DNA of 64,000 bases. Source: Aaosphaeria pasadenensis (taxonomy: Eukaryota; Ascomycota; Dothideomycetes; Pleosporales). Position numbers and translations under genes: made by a program. Each line of letters starts with the position of its first letter. Within the stretch, counting starts at the first letter, position 1. The notes below the pieces were generated by a model. The model saw only the letters and a program-made list of their open reading frames with translations. It did not search any database and was not told where the DNA came from. Shown here in pieces: positions 34,412-47,133 of this stretch. The stretch spans positions 186,001 to 250,000 of the forward strand of contig JAKLMB010000023.1 of the NCBI GenBank assembly GCA_022813625.1. The letters run 5' to 3'.

Positions 34412-36042
34412 CTAGCCAGCAACAGTAACAGTAGCAGTGACCGTCTCCTTCTCCGTCGTCGTGACTACCTGCGTGACCGTGACGACAGGAATCGGCGTCA
34501 CGATCAGCGGCCCCTCATCTGTCGTCGTCGTTGGGACTTCTGGCGTTGGTGCCGGTGGGACCTCCGACGTTGGTGCTGGCGCCGCGGAGCTTGATGGCTC
34601 TGCTGCTGGAGGCGTGGGTTCCGGCGCAGGAGGCGCAGCCTGCGATGTCTGCGGTTCTGGCGACGACACTGGGGGCGCAGGTGCGGGTGAGGGTTCCACC
34701 GCCGCCGCGGAGCTTGATGATGGGGCAGGTGAGGGATCGGGCGTCACGGTCGTGTATTCAGTCTGTGTGATTATGACGACGGGGGGGACTTGTAGGGAGG
34801 TTGGTGGCGCTTCTTGCACTGGCGCTGGGGCGGATGAGGGTGCTTCTTGTACCGGTGCGGCAGCAGACGACGGCACTGGGTCTTGCGGGGGATTTGGCGG
34901 TTGTTGCGACGGTTCAGCGACGGCGGCGGAGGAGAGGGAGAGGGTGGGGTAGATGGTCGTGTACTCCGTCGTCGTGATAACCACAACGCTAGTCTTCGGC
35001 GGCTCAGATGGCACTGGAGCCCCCGGGGCGGTCGAAGTACCTGGCTGCTCGGCGCTCAGAGAGGAAGGAGGAGGTGCGCGGGAGCTTTCTGGCGCCTCTT
35101 GAGTGGGCGCGGCGGATGCTGCTGCTGAGGATGGTCGCGGGGACGGGTTGAACAGGAATCCGCCCATCGTGGACGTCGCGCCGGGGCCATTCGCGGTCGT
35201 GGCAGCAGAGCTGGCAAGCGTGGCCTCAGGGGCAAGCGAGGATGCGGTCTGGATGAGGCTTAACGATGACTTCGTGCATGTTGACGATGTCGCTGGTGTT
35301 GGTGGTGCTGCGGGAGTGCTTTCTTGGGGTGAGTAGGTGAACTGTGGTAGGCGTGTGGTGGTTGGAACTGCTGCTGCTGCACTGGACGATGATGGCGATA
35401 ACGATGCTACTGGGCTTGACGGAGCTTCCGCTACTGCCGTGGTGGTCTCGGGTACACTGGACGAAGCCTCCGAGCTGGCAACTCCCAGCGTCTCACTGGC
35501 GAGGATGCTCGACGAAGCAATCGATAGCACGGAAGAAGTGACTTCAGGGGTGGGAGCGGGAGCAGGAGAAGGCTCCTTGGTGAAGTAGAACGTCGACACG
35601 AGCGTCTCGGCCGGGAAGGTTTGGGGGTTCGACTTGAGGTCGAAGAACGTCTCGGCCTCCTGGATGGTAGTGAACTTGCTTTGCTCGATTGGCGTGATGA
35701 CGAGGCCGGCGGATTCGGCGTTGATGGATGTTGGAGACGGTGAGGCGTCACCAGTGCTGTGAGTAGTAGTGATGATGCTTGATTGCGGGATTATCTCAAT
35801 GGAGTACACAAGGTCTTCGAGAGTTGTCGAGGGCTGAGAGATAGATTGTGAAGTAGTGGTGGGTACAATCGACGAAGTGGTGTTCAAGAATGGTGATGAT
35901 CTGCTTTGATGTTAGAACGATTTTCGATTTGTATCCATTCAAGATAGACGTACTGTAACCGCCGATAATACCTAGGCACCGGCCCTCCCAATGTCGTGCT
36001 ACAATAAGCTGCCAGCAGCAAATATGTGAAAATGATAGACAT
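34412..36042 (-). CDS. Ser/Pro/Thr/Ala-rich secreted or wall-associated protein
   Basis: Not assigned to a named family. The long frame opens with TTG, so a short 5' exon is needed. Exon 35954-36042 provides ATG and a hydrophobic signal peptide (MSIIFTYLLLAAYCSTTLGG) and splices through a 53 nt intron to 34412-35900; total 525 residues. After about 100 moderately complex residues with an FFDLKSNPQTFPAETL stretch, the rest is Ser/Pro/Ala/Thr-rich, as in O-glycosylated wall proteins. Three related units carry Val/Ile-rich strands: VVVITTTEYTTI, VVIITQTEYTTV and VVTVTQVVTTTE near the C-terminus. The C-terminus lacks a hydrophobic GPI signal. The product may be an adhesin-like or surface protein; that is inference. 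Confidence 0.72.
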
Positions 36043-37418
36043 GATTCAAAAATGTTACCAGAACTAGAGAAGAGAAGAAGAGGAAAAAAATCGGATCGAT
36101 CAAGCGATCGATAATGACCAGCACTCGCTTCAAGCACAAGATTGACAACAATAAGTGACAATGATTGAAAGGAAATGTGTGGAGAAATGGGAATGCAAGT
36201 ACAGATAAGAAAGAAAAGATCGACGAACAGGAGAAGTGAAACGACAGTGAAAGACTACAAAGGAAAAGAAAAAAACGTGTCTGCACCCTGCAGACAATAG
36301 GATATGACTCTACAAAGCTCTGATGCAAGCAACTTCATTTTCGAGGCGGGATGCAGTGGGGTTTTGAAGCTTGGGGTTAGCCGCTGTTTGAGCAGAAAAT
36401 AGGCAAATTAAGGACACTGGTCGAGAATCACCGTAGGACTTTGTCAATTTACAATGTACCACACGGATGTGTTGAGTGTTCCTCTATGATGAGTGGAGGA
36501 TTGGTTATTGGTCGTCCGCGACAGATGGTTGATGTTTCAGGATGCAGCCAATCAGAGTGCCAGAACGCGACAATGTCACGATATTCTCTTCCCAACCGCT
36601 GGACATGCTGTTAACGCCGTGCACAGATGCCAGGAATAGAATGCAATATAATGGCAGTTGATTCAGGCATAGTCGCTCATCTAGATTCCCGGAATTCGGA
36701 TTGTGAAATAAATGGACCGTGGGCCGGTTCTCGCGGCTTGAACACTATGCGACGCGGGTAACTCAAGACTATTGCGATGAGAATGCTCGCTATCGTTCAA
36801 TCTATGCTTCTCCCTATATGTCATTTTCATATCAGGCTTTCCGGCTGAGCAAATCGACGTCTGTTTCCAGTCATTCATAAGAACAAAGTTCGAAAACGGT
36901 CGAGTTAGCCTGCACGATTATACGCACAACAGATAAACACCCTAAGTATGCTTTCCATCACGCACAAGCGGGGGTACTAAGTAATTGATTGGCAACACAA
37001 AATCAATTCGATGTGTTGCTGCCAATTGTGCAAATGGTTTAGCGATGAATTCGATTGTGTAGAAGACACTGGGATCTTGAAATCAGTTTTATGTGCTTGC
37101 TCCTCTGGCTCATTGGATGGGCTCCTTTTCATCATCGCGGAATGAGAAGGGATCCAGCTTTCAACTAATAATATTTCGGTGATTCACGAAGTGCGCAAAA
37201 CATTCTGATGATGCTCTGACGATGCGTGCAGACCGCTTCTTCGAACGAACCAGAATGGGAAGGCCTGTGCTTGTCCGTTGCCTGGGTAACCCACAGCACA
37301 CGAAATCCAAACCTCGACAAGGATTCTGCAACTTCGAACATCGACGTCAGGTAGGTCCGACACTCATTCGTCTTTAGACAGTCGGCTTTTGTTATTTTCA
37401 TTGTCAATTATTTTCATC
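36043..37418. promoter_or_regulatory. Upstream region between secreted protein gene and kinesin gene
   Basis: 1.4 kb divergent space. Short frames (for example 36681-36878 on the minus strand) show nothing recognisable. No RNA gene or TATA box identified. Confidence 0.45.
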
Positions 37419-39783
37419 ATGTCTGTACGCGTCGTGGCCAGGATACGGCCACTCTTGAAGCAGGAGCTGGACAAGGACACCATCGTCACCGCCGAATCCC
37501 CAGCTGGCAACGATGCAGCTCCAACCGTCATTCGAATGCCGAATCCCAAGAACGAGAACGAGTCTTTCAGTTTCCAGTTCAGCTCTGTTTATGAGCAGGA
37601 GGCAACCCAGCAGCAGCTCTTCGATGGAGAAGGTTGGTTTGTCGCGACACGCCAATCGCGAGAGATGTTAACGCGCCAGCAGTGTCTCCAACTGTGAAGC
37701 ACTTATTCAAGGGAATTGACGTGCAAATATTTGCCTATGGTGTCACGGGTACCGGCAAAACTCATACGATGCGTGGAGGCAAATCTTTGGCGGATCGAGG
37801 TGTCATCCCTAGATTGCTAAGCAATATCTACCGAAGATGTCGAAAGGTCGAGAAGGACACCGCCGGTGCAACACAAGTCGAAGTTGCTTTGAGCTACTAC
37901 GAGATCTACTGTGACCGTGTCTACGATCTGTTCGAGCCTCCGGAGAAGCGAACACCGTCTGGTCTTCCCATAAGAGACAATGGAGGCAAGACGGTCGTTG
38001 TAGGCTTGACTGAGAAACCGTGCACATCTCTTAAGGAGTTTGAGCATCTATACGATCAAGCTAACATCAACCGATCTACATCATCGACAAAAGTAAGAGA
38101 CTTCGAGTGGTTCCCAATGATTGAAAATTAACGCGCCCTAGCTAAATGCTCACTCGTCACGATCTCACGCCATCCTATGTGTGAAGATAACCCAAACGAC
38201 CGAAGACACAGTCCGTGTTAGCCGCGCTTCTGCCATCGATCTAGCTGGTTCGGAAGACAACCGCCGGACAGAAAATAACAGGGAGAGACTGGTCGAAAGT
38301 TCCGCGATCAACAAGTCGTTGTTCGTGCTTGCCCAATGCGTAGAGGCAATTAGCAAAAAGCAAAGCCGGATACCGTACCGTGAATCGAAAATGACGCGCA
38401 TTCTGTCTCTCGGCCAGAATAATGGACTCACCATCATGATCCTCAACCTGGCCCCTGTGCGTTCATATCATCTCGACACGCTCAGCTCCCTCAACTTCGC
38501 GAACAGGACGAAGAAAATTGAGGTGGCGGAGATCGAGAACGAACCTATGCAACGGGTGAAGCCTTTGGCTGCCACGGCCAGCATCGGAGGCGCCAACATT
38601 GCCAGACAGCCTCTGCGGGCCTTGACTGCCGCAGCACACAACACAACCCTCCAGGACAAGGAGAACGAGAAGAAGAAGCCAGGATCCAAACCAGTCAAGG
38701 CTTTCTCGGTCTACTCTGATGCGCGCAAGACTACTGCTGCACGGCCATCTGCGATCCCTGCGCAGAACCAAGGCATCCGGAGAGCTGGTGAGACTCACAA
38801 ACGAGCTGCCGACAGCACACTAGTGCCACGTCCTATGAAAACCTCGAGGACCGGCGAAGGAGCTGCACGATTCCAAGAGCCCGGCTTGTCGAAGGAATCA
38901 ATCGAGGCCTTGATCGCCCAGCGTATCGACGAGAAGCTGGCCGAGAAAGCGCTCCAAGACGCTGCAGCATCTGCTCCTGCTCTTTCCTCAGACCTACAGA
39001 AACGTTTGGATGAACTCGAGCACAGGATAGATGCGCAGGAGGAAGATGGAAAGGCACAAGGTGAGTGACGACGTCTTTTGTTCTTTGGTTGTTTATCAAT
39101 AAGCTAATGATCTTTGCACAGGACTGCAATTCCTCCTGATGGCGAAGCAACATCAAGTACGCGGAGAAGAAGCGAGCGCTCTGCGCATGTACCAACTGGC
39201 ATCGCCCTTCTTCCCCGGGAACGAGAAGCTGAAGACGAAGATGCGAACACTGGAGGACCGAATCCGGGCTAAGAAGGAGGTTGCATCCGCCATGCCTCTC
39301 CCTGCTACGTCGAGCCTCATGGCGCCCTTGAAAGCGCAAAACAAGCCAACAAAGGCAAGGACGGTATACAGAGACGACTCCGAAGACGAAGAATTCGTAG
39401 CCGCTGATCCCGACGAGTCCTACGCCTCAGACGGTAGCTTCGACTACCGACCCAAAACCGCCCGAAAGCCCAAGAAGACAGCGAAGAAACTCCCAATCTT
39501 CAGAGACACGGCAGATACGACCGATCTAAGCGCAGCGGGACCAGATTGCCAGCAGACACCGCGCACGACGCACCTCCTCAAGATCATCAACTCCCGCGAC
39601 GTCAACCAGATCAAAGCCCTCAAGGGCGTCGGCAACAAAAAGGCAGACGCCATCGTGAACTGCCTCGTCGAGATGGAAGCTGCCGAGGTGCACGACCTGG
39701 AAAGCCTCGCCATGCTGAAGGGCGTCGGAGGGAGAACCGTGGAGAACATGCGCGTCGGTTTGACTGTTGCCTACGATTTCTAA
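37419..39783 (+). CDS. Kinesin-10/Kid-like chromokinesin with helix-hairpin-helix tail
   Basis: Microtubule motor predicted to bind chromatin. Exons 37419-37632, 37683-38092, 38142-39060, 39122-39783 give 734 residues with consistent phases. N-terminal motor: P-loop GVTGTGKT at 91-98, switch I NAHSSRSH at 210-217, switch II DLAGSE at 241-246, ending near LSSLNFANRTKKIE. A basic linker holds an SP-poor, Lys-rich stretch, then a short coiled coil around 470-515 (IEALIAQRIDEKLAEKAL). The C-terminus (about 675-734) carries two helix-hairpin-helix motifs, IKALKGVGNKKADAIV and LAMLKGVGGRTVENM, the DNA-binding fold found in human KIF22/Kid. An N-terminal motor plus C-terminal HhH is specific to this group. 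Catalytic motifs are intact. The first intron (37633-37682) has a less usual GTTGGT donor, but the junction restores the conserved VSPTVKHLF motif. Confidence 0.9.
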
Positions 39784-42432
39784 GTCTTACACTGGCCGAC
39801 CATGATGAGGCGTACTGGCGTTTAAAAGGGACGCGTCTCCCCCTCGGTGGAGACGTGTCTCGAGTTATGTTGTTTCGGTGTTGCATACCCAGCGTTTTGG
39901 ACGACGCATGGCAATGGTGTTCTGGCGTTCTTCAAGCGTAGCATTTCCATGGTGAAAATGCGTGGCGTTTTCTCCTTCTTCCTCTTGCTCTTCTTCTTCT
40001 TCTGTTCTTTCTGCATCTCATGTCCGAACGCATGTGTCATGGCGTCCCTCAACGGTCGTTGTACGTTGCTTGCTATCATAGAACTTGCATATCCCCGGTA
40101 CCATATCTAGCTCATGACAAGATCGATATCGAAAGATGTTTCATGTTCTGTTCATTCCACAATGCCACAGTACGTATCCTCGAAATCCATCACGGTGCAA
40201 AACACTTCACTCGTAGCAAGATCATATCAAACAACCCTTACAATGGCGCTCACTCGGCTCGGCAAGCCGCAGTGCACGGCAGACACAGGGTACAGTCCGA
40301 AGCTCACAATCTCACCTCATGCTCATCGCACCTCTGCGTCTGGCGACCGCAAGCGTGTAAACAGCGAAAATGACGTATGTCGTCGGTACGTAGTGATGGG
40401 GTGTGGGGGGAGTGTAGATCGCTGCTCGACTAGTCTTGCCTTTTCTGATGACTAGCTATGGAGGGACTGGGAGGCACATGCTCAGGACAGGACAGGACAG
40501 AGCGGGGCGGGAATTGGTACTGAGAACTAACCAACACTTGAACATGCGAGGTACGAGCATCTACATAGGCGGAAAAGTAGAAAGGCAAGACACATCTACC
40601 CCTCACAATCCATCCCGCTACTCGACGTCCTGTTGGGGATAAATCCGCACTGGTGCCAGCCCGCAGCCCACAACGTCTACACTACGAACCATGGATCGTT
40701 GCGCGAGTGTTATTCCGCGATTTCTCCACCATCGAGAAAACAGAGGGAGAGGTGCGGGATGTGGCGGCTGCGCTTCTGTATGTACTCGTACGTGTATGTA
40801 TGTATGTATGGAGAGATGCTGAGAGCAGAGGTGTTGAGTGGTGATATATCGATCGGTTGCAATGGCAAGATACAACATCTGATACTTTGAGATTGGCCAC
40901 TTGAAGTTCAAACACACAACGGGTTGAGTGAATCTTGCTATGCCAATACGTAAAACCGACCTCGTGCATCCGTGAGTTTACTACTACTCGGTACTATGAC
41001 AGTCATAAGACTTGGCCAAAGAAAGTTCCCGCTGCAACTGACTGACTGCTGCTCGCTGCTCGCTGCCGTCAGCAAGCGTAACCAACACCTCCTCCAAGGG
41101 GAAAACTGACGAACAAGAAGCTTGCCAGTAATTCGGTCTATTTGTCTGTGTGAATGGATCCCGATGTTCCTAGTCCAATCTCAGCACCGAGCTTGGGGTT
41201 TCTTGTTTCCTAATGCAGATATACGTTGGAATAGTCCGTACGTGGTCACATTAAACTATCTCCAAAGCGACGCGGAAATAATGGACGGATGGACGGAATG
41301 TCACTGCAACCTTTCCCTCCCCCTCATTCATATAACTACCCCGAAGAGGGAACTGGGGAAAAGAAAGGTACCGGCAGCAAGCGGGGGAGAACAGCATTCA
41401 TTGTTCGGCTTCTTTAGCCCTCTCTGCCTTGTTGCTGTGCTCTCGGTGCTGATTCATATTCGCAACTCAGTCCCCAAGGACGCAGAGGTATAACTACAGG
41501 AAGGACTTCCTGCATGGAGTAGGATTCCATCATCGTTATTTGTGTAACCATGTCACGATATCTTTGGCAAGGTTTGCGGAGGAGCATATGAAGGGGAATA
41601 GACAGACCGTGGCGTTCCGCGGTCAGAGGTGTAGATATCTGATACTCACCGCTTTATGTTCGATGTGCCAGATTTCGCGTCCCCGGTGCCAGGAAGATAA
41701 TGCGTCAGACTGCTGTTACTCAACGTCTCTGCACGATCTAGCTACCCCGTCCATCCACACATTACATTTCCGTGGCTATCACAGGTCCTCGCAAGTAAGA
41801 GTCACAGTCAGAGAACAAAGAAATATGAGGATACCAAAACGGACGGCACGGCTAGACTCGCTTAACGGCAGGTACAGTAATTGACGAGAGGGCCTGCTTG
41901 TGGGAAAAAAAAGGTACTGTACCTAATCAAGACGGCCGGGGTGGAGTGTGGGAGGATGATCGGATTCGGGGGCTGACGATAGCTCGGTTTAAAGCTTGCT
42001 TGTTAGCACATCCTCGCAGTTCCTAGGTAGCCAGACGTGCCAGACACCCAGAGTGCTCAGATCCTGAACAAACGATACAATCAGGACTAATAAGGCACCG
42101 AGTGGTGTGTGTGGTTGGGAGGAGAGGGGCTGGGCTAGGCCTTGTGACCTGACTTTCTTTGAATGGCTCGCTCCCCTTGCAGCTTCGTAGCCGCGTTTGT
42201 CGTTGCGTGGACTCGCTGATGCTGCTGCTGCTAACCACCCAGGTAGGTATTACTGCTGTTTGATGCTTGATGGTTGCTGCAAGTAACCCAGCGCCGCCAG
42301 CCAGCGCCCCCGCCCGTGCCGTAGTCCGGCCAATGATGGATGGTTGCGGGTGACGGCCACCACCACCAACCAGTTTTTGAACGAAATCCACGAGACTATG
42401 GCAGTCGGTGGTGGGGTGGATCCCAAGTTGAG

Positions 42433-42461
42433 AGTTGAGATGTTGAGATGTTGAGATGTTG
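42433..42461. repeat. GTTGAGAT tandem repeat
   Basis: Three to four copies of an 8-base unit inside the gene-free region. Seen directly. Confidence 0.8.
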
Positions 42462-45420
42462 CTGACGACTACTGGTGATGAATGAACAGTCTGACTTGAC
42501 GGCCGAGCAGTTCGCGTTTCTGTAGAGGAGGGTTTCTTGTTACAGTATACCCCATTCGGAATCCTTCACGTAAACCCTACCTGCCCACCGTTCTTTAATG
42601 TCAACGTACCTGACAAGAAGAAGGGGAGTTATTCTCTTCGAAAGCTCAACTCAGCCGAGAGGTGAGGCGAAGAAGGAGGGGCTTGGAGGGGTACATTTTG
42701 GAGTGGAACCCTTAGAGTTTGTCCAAAGTCTGGTAGGTGGAGGTGGGGATTAGAGCCACAACACCTCTCACAGCATGTGAAACTGCAGTGGTGGCACGGG
42801 ACGAGGGATTCTCGTTTTTTTGCGCCGCCCTTTCTCTTCTTGCCTTTCTGTTACGAGGTACCGTGAGATGGCTGTTCACTAATGTGCGGCGTAGGAATTG
42901 AAAGATGCCCCTCGCGTCGAAAACGCCCCTGGACGGTGTTTGGAACCTGGCGCAAGGGCAGGCTCTTGGATGTGAGGCGAGGTGAGGGGTCTGTATGAAT
43001 ATGGACATGTTGCCGACCGTTATTCATATCGAGGAAGCGCCGAATGTGGTTTTGACAATATATCATTAACATACCGTTTGGATCATGTGCTGACCTCTAC
43101 CGATCCCATACGAGCAACAAGGCAGGCGATGATGTATAGATATCTATTCGAGGCACGCGTAAGAGAGGAGATACGAGTGTCAGAGGGCTCTGTATCGATA
43201 TTGATTATTTATTCGGTGGGCGTTGGAATAGATAATGATTGAATGAATGATTGAAGAGCCCTGGGCGTTGGAGTGTAAAGTATGGTAGTAACTATGGACA
43301 TGGGACGCGATTCCCCCATCTGGCTCCTGCCCCACCAGGCATTACCAGCATCACGACTCCCATAGAAGTATTGGCATCATCGCTGTCCTGCCCTTCTGCC
43401 CAGCCCCGAACTAATATCTGAACCTGATTCAGACTTTCCTCCTCGAGGATCTGCCGCCCTGTCATAATTGTCGTATGTAGCCGCCAGGCCCGCAACGCGA
43501 CGACGACTAACATGTAGCCTTGCGAGCGTCCTCCCAAGCGCGGCGCCCTCGCCCCATCCATCGTGTATGTGCGGTGAAGTTAGTGTCCCCATTTTTAAAC
43601 TTTCTTACATGCGGCGGCGCGAAGGACAGTGTACTACCGGTTCTTGTTCTTGAGGAAGCAGTTGAGTTAGGCGGTGCAGTTAGCAGTCGTCAGGTGGTGC
43701 AGATTACCGAGAGTGCAATGCGTATCGTATGCGTATGTACGAGTACGTGTGCATGCATCTCGCGTTGCTGAGAAATACAAAAAGCGAACGAACAAGCGAA
43801 CAAGCGAAGCAGGAACCTTGGCTTCGCATCATGTAGGTGCTATTGGGCGGCGGATTGGGACGGATTGAGGGGGGCGAGGGATCATCCGGATAGGTAGATG
43901 GTTTGCGAGCAAAGTCATCAAGGAACAAACGTCTTGACAGGAGCAGCATCAGCATACGAGAGATGATCTGCAAGCAGCGAGAAAGTACCTTGTAGATCGA
44001 AAAAGGCAGATCTCGGTTTCCTTGGTTCGGGTTGGGGATCTTTTGGGTTGGTGGGTTAGTGGGTTGTCAAAGTCAGGTACGGAGGAGTGCGGAGTGCAAC
44101 TATGAGTACCGCCTGGATGTTGAGGTTCGATGGTACAATGGTACACTTTGGGTGGGTGGAATATGTTTTACTCCTGTTTCCCTTTGGCTGGTTCATGGTA
44201 TTGTGTACGGAGTACATGGAAAAGAGGAATAAACAGGATCATACCAGCGTACCCGGTACTTTGCATTTTATATAGGAATATGTGCGGAGTAAATGTAATA
44301 CTGTCTCCGTATTTAGTCCTGCACTCCATATAGACAACTATAATCCATATTGGTAACTATTCGTACACAATGCTGTAACTATAAGTATAGTCAGCTATTG
44401 GAAATAATGACCCATAGATGCACCCGTTACTGACGAGGCAAAAAGTCCATAGGCCTACAATACTAACACAGCTCTCGCAGCCGGATCAGATGAAAGAAGA
44501 AGAAAGCAAAGATCTAGATGAAGTGTTGTAGTACATGGTCAGCAATAAATAGAGTAGTAGTACTCCGTAGTAGATGAATAAGTACCGGTAGTAGTAGTAC
44601 AGTGGTTAAGTATTGAGTACGAGTCCATACAAGAAGACTACGAGTTGGGTAAACCGGTGCCTGGTTCCTTGATCCGGATTGGTCCACTTGCATTCCGACT
44701 AACATTGTACCTGGGTTACCCCTCGCATATCCTCTTGTTTGTCCAATGCATCATGTAGATAATAGGTAGAGGATGTTCGTAGATATTATTAAACAACCTC
44801 TTGTTTCGTATTGTCTTGTATCATCCTGTCTCGTCTCATCTCTGTCCTATCTTATGCTATGTCATGTATTTTGTGCTGTGCCTCTTCTCTACCGCAAGTA
44901 TCATCCATTCAGATTGCGTACCTCTTTTGTCTGGTCTCCCCACTCTGCTCTTCTCCGTACCTCGTTCTGTGTCACACACACTCTCCCACTCTCCCACCCT
45001 AGCCCCTCCCAACATCCAATACGATGCTCGCTCCGACTCCACCGTCATCATCATCCTACTCCATCTCCCTGCAAACTGCAAACTATGGATCTAGGTACCT
45101 CGTACATACTTTGTCTGCGTCTGCGTCTGCGTCTGTTGGGGTTCGTTCCTCTTCGTGCTTCCTGCTGCTTCATGCTTCATGCTTCCTGCACGTCAGAGAC
45201 ACACGAGCAGCGCCAGGACCCGATTCTGAGCCAGAGAACGACAACCCTTTCTCTTTCTCTTACCCTTCCCCTTCCGCTCCGAATAGGTACAACACAAAGC
45301 CCGGCACTCTGTAGTCAGATTGATTATTCCATCCAACTTTTCTTTCTGGACTATACCATACTCATACTGTACGACCAACAACTGCCAACCTGGAACCCAA
45401 GTACCTGTCTATCTGTGTAG

Positions 45421-45439
45421 TCTAGACTAGACTAGACTA
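45421..45439. repeat. CTAGA pentanucleotide repeat
   Basis: Nearly four tandem units in the gene-free region. Seen directly. Confidence 0.8.
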
Positions 45440-45874
45440 ATCATCCAAACCATCTTAGAGTGGATGCGGCGGTGGTTGGTACGGTGGGTGGTACCTTGTA
45501 AGTACCTGGGTGAGTACTTACTACTAGTTAAACAGTGAGTAGTCAATAACTACTTGACCCGTACCGTGAAAAGGTTAAAAATGGTTACCATCGATTTGTA
45601 CCTTGCTCGTGCCGCCCTGACCCGCCGCCCACCAAGCGAAGCGAAAGAAAAGGGCCGGATCTGCCTCTATTGTCTCTACCCTCTACTCTACCAGTGTACC
45701 TCTTACTGTGTGTGTTTATGAGTCTACTGTCTACATCTAACAGTCCAAACTCTACTACATATTATTACCGCCTCTAATATCTAAACTGCCTCTGCCCTGT
45801 TTCCTTGTCTCGTCTCGTCTCGTCTTGTCTTGTCCTGTCTTGACTTGATCTTGACTCTCTTGACATTCGTCCGC

Positions 45875-45902
45875 CCTGTCCTGTCCTGTCCTGTCCTGTC
45901 CT
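45875..45902. repeat. CCTGT pentanucleotide repeat
   Basis: About five tandem units, embedded in a longer tract of degenerate TCTTG/TCTCG/CCTGT words from 45800 to 45930. Seen directly. Confidence 0.8.
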
Positions 45903-47133
45903 ATCTTGTCTTAAGTCTGCCCTGCCCTGCCTGCCTGCATTCTGTGTGCGCATGAGATCCGCCACTTCCTCCACCCGCCAGCCACCCAACTATTCGTCTC
46001 ATCTTTATTTACTCGGTACCTTAGGTCCTCGTACCTTTGCATCCACGACTGCACGACTATCTACTACTACGACTACACACTACACTACACCACACTACTC
46101 ACAGACTACTGGATTCACTACTTCCTACGCCCAAGGATATTACAACTATTCACACCTGGACATGTCCGCTTAACCCTAGTCCATTCCCTGTCTCGTCTTG
46201 TCCCTGCCCTGCCTTTGCCCTGTTCTGTCCTGCCTAGCCCAGCCCAGTCCAAGCATCTGCCAGCATCCACATCCACATCCACCAGCATTAGCCAGCATCT
46301 GCCTCCAAAGTGGCGGTGATCGCCTCCCTCCTTCCCTACTTCCCTCCCCCCTCCCTCACACACACTCACGCTTATCGCAGCGTCACTGGCCTCACATCAC
46401 TTTACTCTACTCATACCCATTAACTTCCATCTCACGCACATACGCACACACATACCGGTACCATATCCACCACCTACACAACCCGTACCAATATACCAAT
46501 ACCCTTACCCATACTCATCCTAACTCCCACCGACTCTCCGACTCTTCTTCATCCTCTTGCATCACCACTCTCTCCCTCTCTTCCCACTCGAACCAACCAT
46601 CCCTCTTTCTCTCTCTTCGCCTCACCACCACCCACCACCACTACCGCCGACCATTCCTTGGATTTCGACCACGACTTCCACCTCACACACCACAGACTCG
46701 GTCAACACTCTCGACGGACATCACCGCACCCGCATTGTTCTTTCCTCACGCCCATTCCCGCCCGCCTGCCCCTCGATCCGCCGCCTTCCCGCACCGAGCG
46801 CCAGGTTCGCATGTTGTTGCATCGCCGCTGCTTCATTCGTCACCCGCATCTCGAGTTTCAGCCTTCCAGAGCCCTCACCAAGGACCACCAACCCCCAACC
46901 TCTCCCATTTCTTCCCATTCTTCGGCGGTAGCTGATCTGGCGCACCTCTTGGATTAACTACCTAGGCACTGGCCGGTTGGCCCCGCTGGAATTCTTGCAC
47001 TGCCGAACCCAACGCTGCTCAAGCCCCTCTGGAGGCTTCTGAAGTCAGCGCTCACATCAGACCAGTGTGCAATAAATAGCCCGTCCTTTCTCCCACCGAA
47101 CGAACCGGCGCCCAGCCCTGATCACCAGCGATC

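Larger units (their letters stand above)
39784..47133. other. Long gene-free region upstream of the C2H2 regulator
   Basis: 7.35 kb with no protein that resembles a known family and no tRNA recognised. The right part (about 44770-46950) is strongly pyrimidine-rich on the plus strand. Tandem short repeats occur at 42433-42461, 45421-45439 and 45875-45902. GTAC-containing words such as GTACC and TACTCCGTA (44561-44569, inverse at 44206-44214) are frequent from about 43700 to 46500. The longest frames (44773-45420, 46198-46935) are translations of low-complexity sequence. Likely it contains the promoter and a long 5' leader of the zinc-finger gene plus the 3' end of the kinesin gene; possible non-coding RNAs cannot be excluded. 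Confidence 0.55.

Noticed and set aside
34437..34952. Gly/Val-rich open frames on the plus strand opposite the secreted protein gene
   Set aside because: They mirror the Ser/Pro/Ala repeats of the minus-strand gene, which has a signal peptide and proper splice sites.
44773..45420. 215-codon ATG-initiated open frame in the gene-free block
   Set aside because: The translation follows a CT-rich low-complexity tract with Leu/Ser/His/Pro bias and no domain-like pattern; no splice or promoter support.
46198..46935. 245-codon open frame upstream of the zinc-finger gene
   Set aside because: Starts at TTG, is a translation of a pyrimidine-rich tract, and most likely lies in the 5' leader.
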